In this document: positions 14,064 to 14,415 of the stretch, piece after piece
Position numbering within the stretch: position 1 is the stretch's first letter
How the letters are laid out: each line of letters starts with the position of its first letter
NCBI GenBank assembly: GCA_013153755.1
Contig: JAADDU010000009.1
Coordinates: 1 to 14,415, forward strand
DNA: 14,415 bases
Direction of reading: 5' to 3'
Source: Campylobacterota bacterium
Lineage (GTDB): Bacteria > Campylobacterota > Campylobacteria > Campylobacterales > Sulfurimonadaceae
Program-made: the position numbers and the translations under genes
Notes under the pieces: generated by a model
What the model was told of the DNA's origin: nothing
What the model saw: the letters and a program-made list of their open reading frames with translations, nothing else
The model's database searches: none

Positions 14064-14415
14064 ATGAAGTTTGGGACTTTAGAAAGTAAGTTAATAAACT
14101 ATAATAATCAAATGGTATTGATAGATAGTGATGTAGCTGAACTCTATGGTGTAGAAACAAAAAGAGTAAATGAAGCTATTAAAAATAATTTAGATAAATT
14201 TCCCAAAGGTTATATTTTAGAACTTTCAAAAGAGGAAAAAAACAAGGTGGTAGAAAATTTCGACCACCTCTCAAAACTAAAGTATTCACTCCATAATACT
14301 AAATTAAATCAGATTTTAGAAGATGATGAAGATGGAGAGATTATAGAAACAACTACAAAATATGAATTTAATCTAGGATTTGCAAAAGTAAGTAGAAGTG
14401 TTAAGAAAATTAAAA
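14064..14415 (+). pseudogene. ORF6N-domain protein with an apparent internal deletion (runs off the window)
   Basis: An open frame from ATG 14064 to the right edge gives 117 residues. Residues 10-66 are a good ORF6N domain, a DNA-binding-associated domain of phage and accessory proteins: MVLIDSDVAELYGVETKRVN, then NNLDKFPKGYILELSKEE. In the family, a motif like KLKFSP is followed by (K)AFTEKGLYMLATIL and a helical stretch of roughly 60-80 residues before the tail. Here KLKYSPHNTK (71-80) runs straight into LNQILEDDEDGEIIETTTKY, then EFNLGFAKVSRSVKKIK, which looks like the usual C-terminal tail. The middle therefore seems to be deleted in frame, near 14286-14310. GTG 14055, five bases after AGGAA (14045-14049), is an equally possible start. 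It is classed as a pseudogene because a conserved block is missing, but a functional short form cannot be excluded. Confidence 0.6.

Noticed and set aside
1..14415. CRISPR arrays, tRNA or rRNA genes, insertion sequences, defence systems
   Set aside because: I looked for spaced repeats, cloverleaf-like segments, transposase motifs and known defence proteins and saw none; apart from the ORF6N remnant nothing suggests mobile DNA.

Overview
The window is AT-rich, densely packed DNA of a free-living, polarly flagellated member of the Campylobacterota (formerly Epsilonproteobacteria), most like Sulfurimonas and its relatives. This rests on the gene order flgI-flgJ-flgM-flgN-flgK, which I recall from Campylobacter jejuni, on a FlgJ with only the rod-binding domain, and on sigma-54 and sigma-28 promoters at the positions expected in this phylum. 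No tRNA, rRNA, CRISPR array or insertion sequence was seen, and no gene-free stretch exceeds about 105 bases.

Layout. (1) Positions 1-2514: the 3' end of an unidentified plus-strand gene runs head-on into a minus-strand pair, a TonB-dependent outer-membrane receptor followed by a YfiR-like periplasmic protein. (2) Positions 2515-2621: a divergent intergenic region with two candidate promoters pointing away from each other. (3) Positions 2622-4654: four plus-strand genes joined by 4-11 base overlaps: an unknown 139-residue protein, a DEDDh 3'-5' exonuclease, a small receiver-like protein and the 16S rRNA methyltransferase RsmD. (4) Positions 4646-8651: a flagellar operon. A clear sigma-54 (-24/-12) promoter precedes flgI (P-ring) and flgJ (rod/P-ring cap). 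A sigma-28 type promoter and a small leader hairpin precede flgM (anti-sigma-28), flgN (hook-junction chaperone) and flgK (hook-filament junction). This arrangement puts basal-body genes under the middle-class sigma factor and lets sigma-28 drive its own inhibitor. (5) Positions 8657-9451: an orphan OppC/DppC-type ABC permease, attached to the flagellar operon with no ATPase, binding protein or partner permease in view. (6) Positions 9494-14046: a surface-polysaccharide module made of a very large multi-SLBB outer-membrane export protein, a Wzz-type chain-length/co-polymerase protein and GalU, which makes UDP-glucose. These three are tightly coupled and presumably form the start of a capsule, O-antigen or exopolysaccharide locus that continues to the right. 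(7) Position 14064 to the edge: an ORF6N-domain gene that appears to have lost its middle by an in-frame deletion.

Most of the window is ordinary core genome. The items most worth a second look are the internally deleted ORF6N gene, the orphan permease with a degenerate EAA loop behind flgK, the minimal receiver-like protein between the exonuclease and rsmD, the receptor-YfiR pair, and the flgM leader. I did not find a convincing wholly new multi-gene system.
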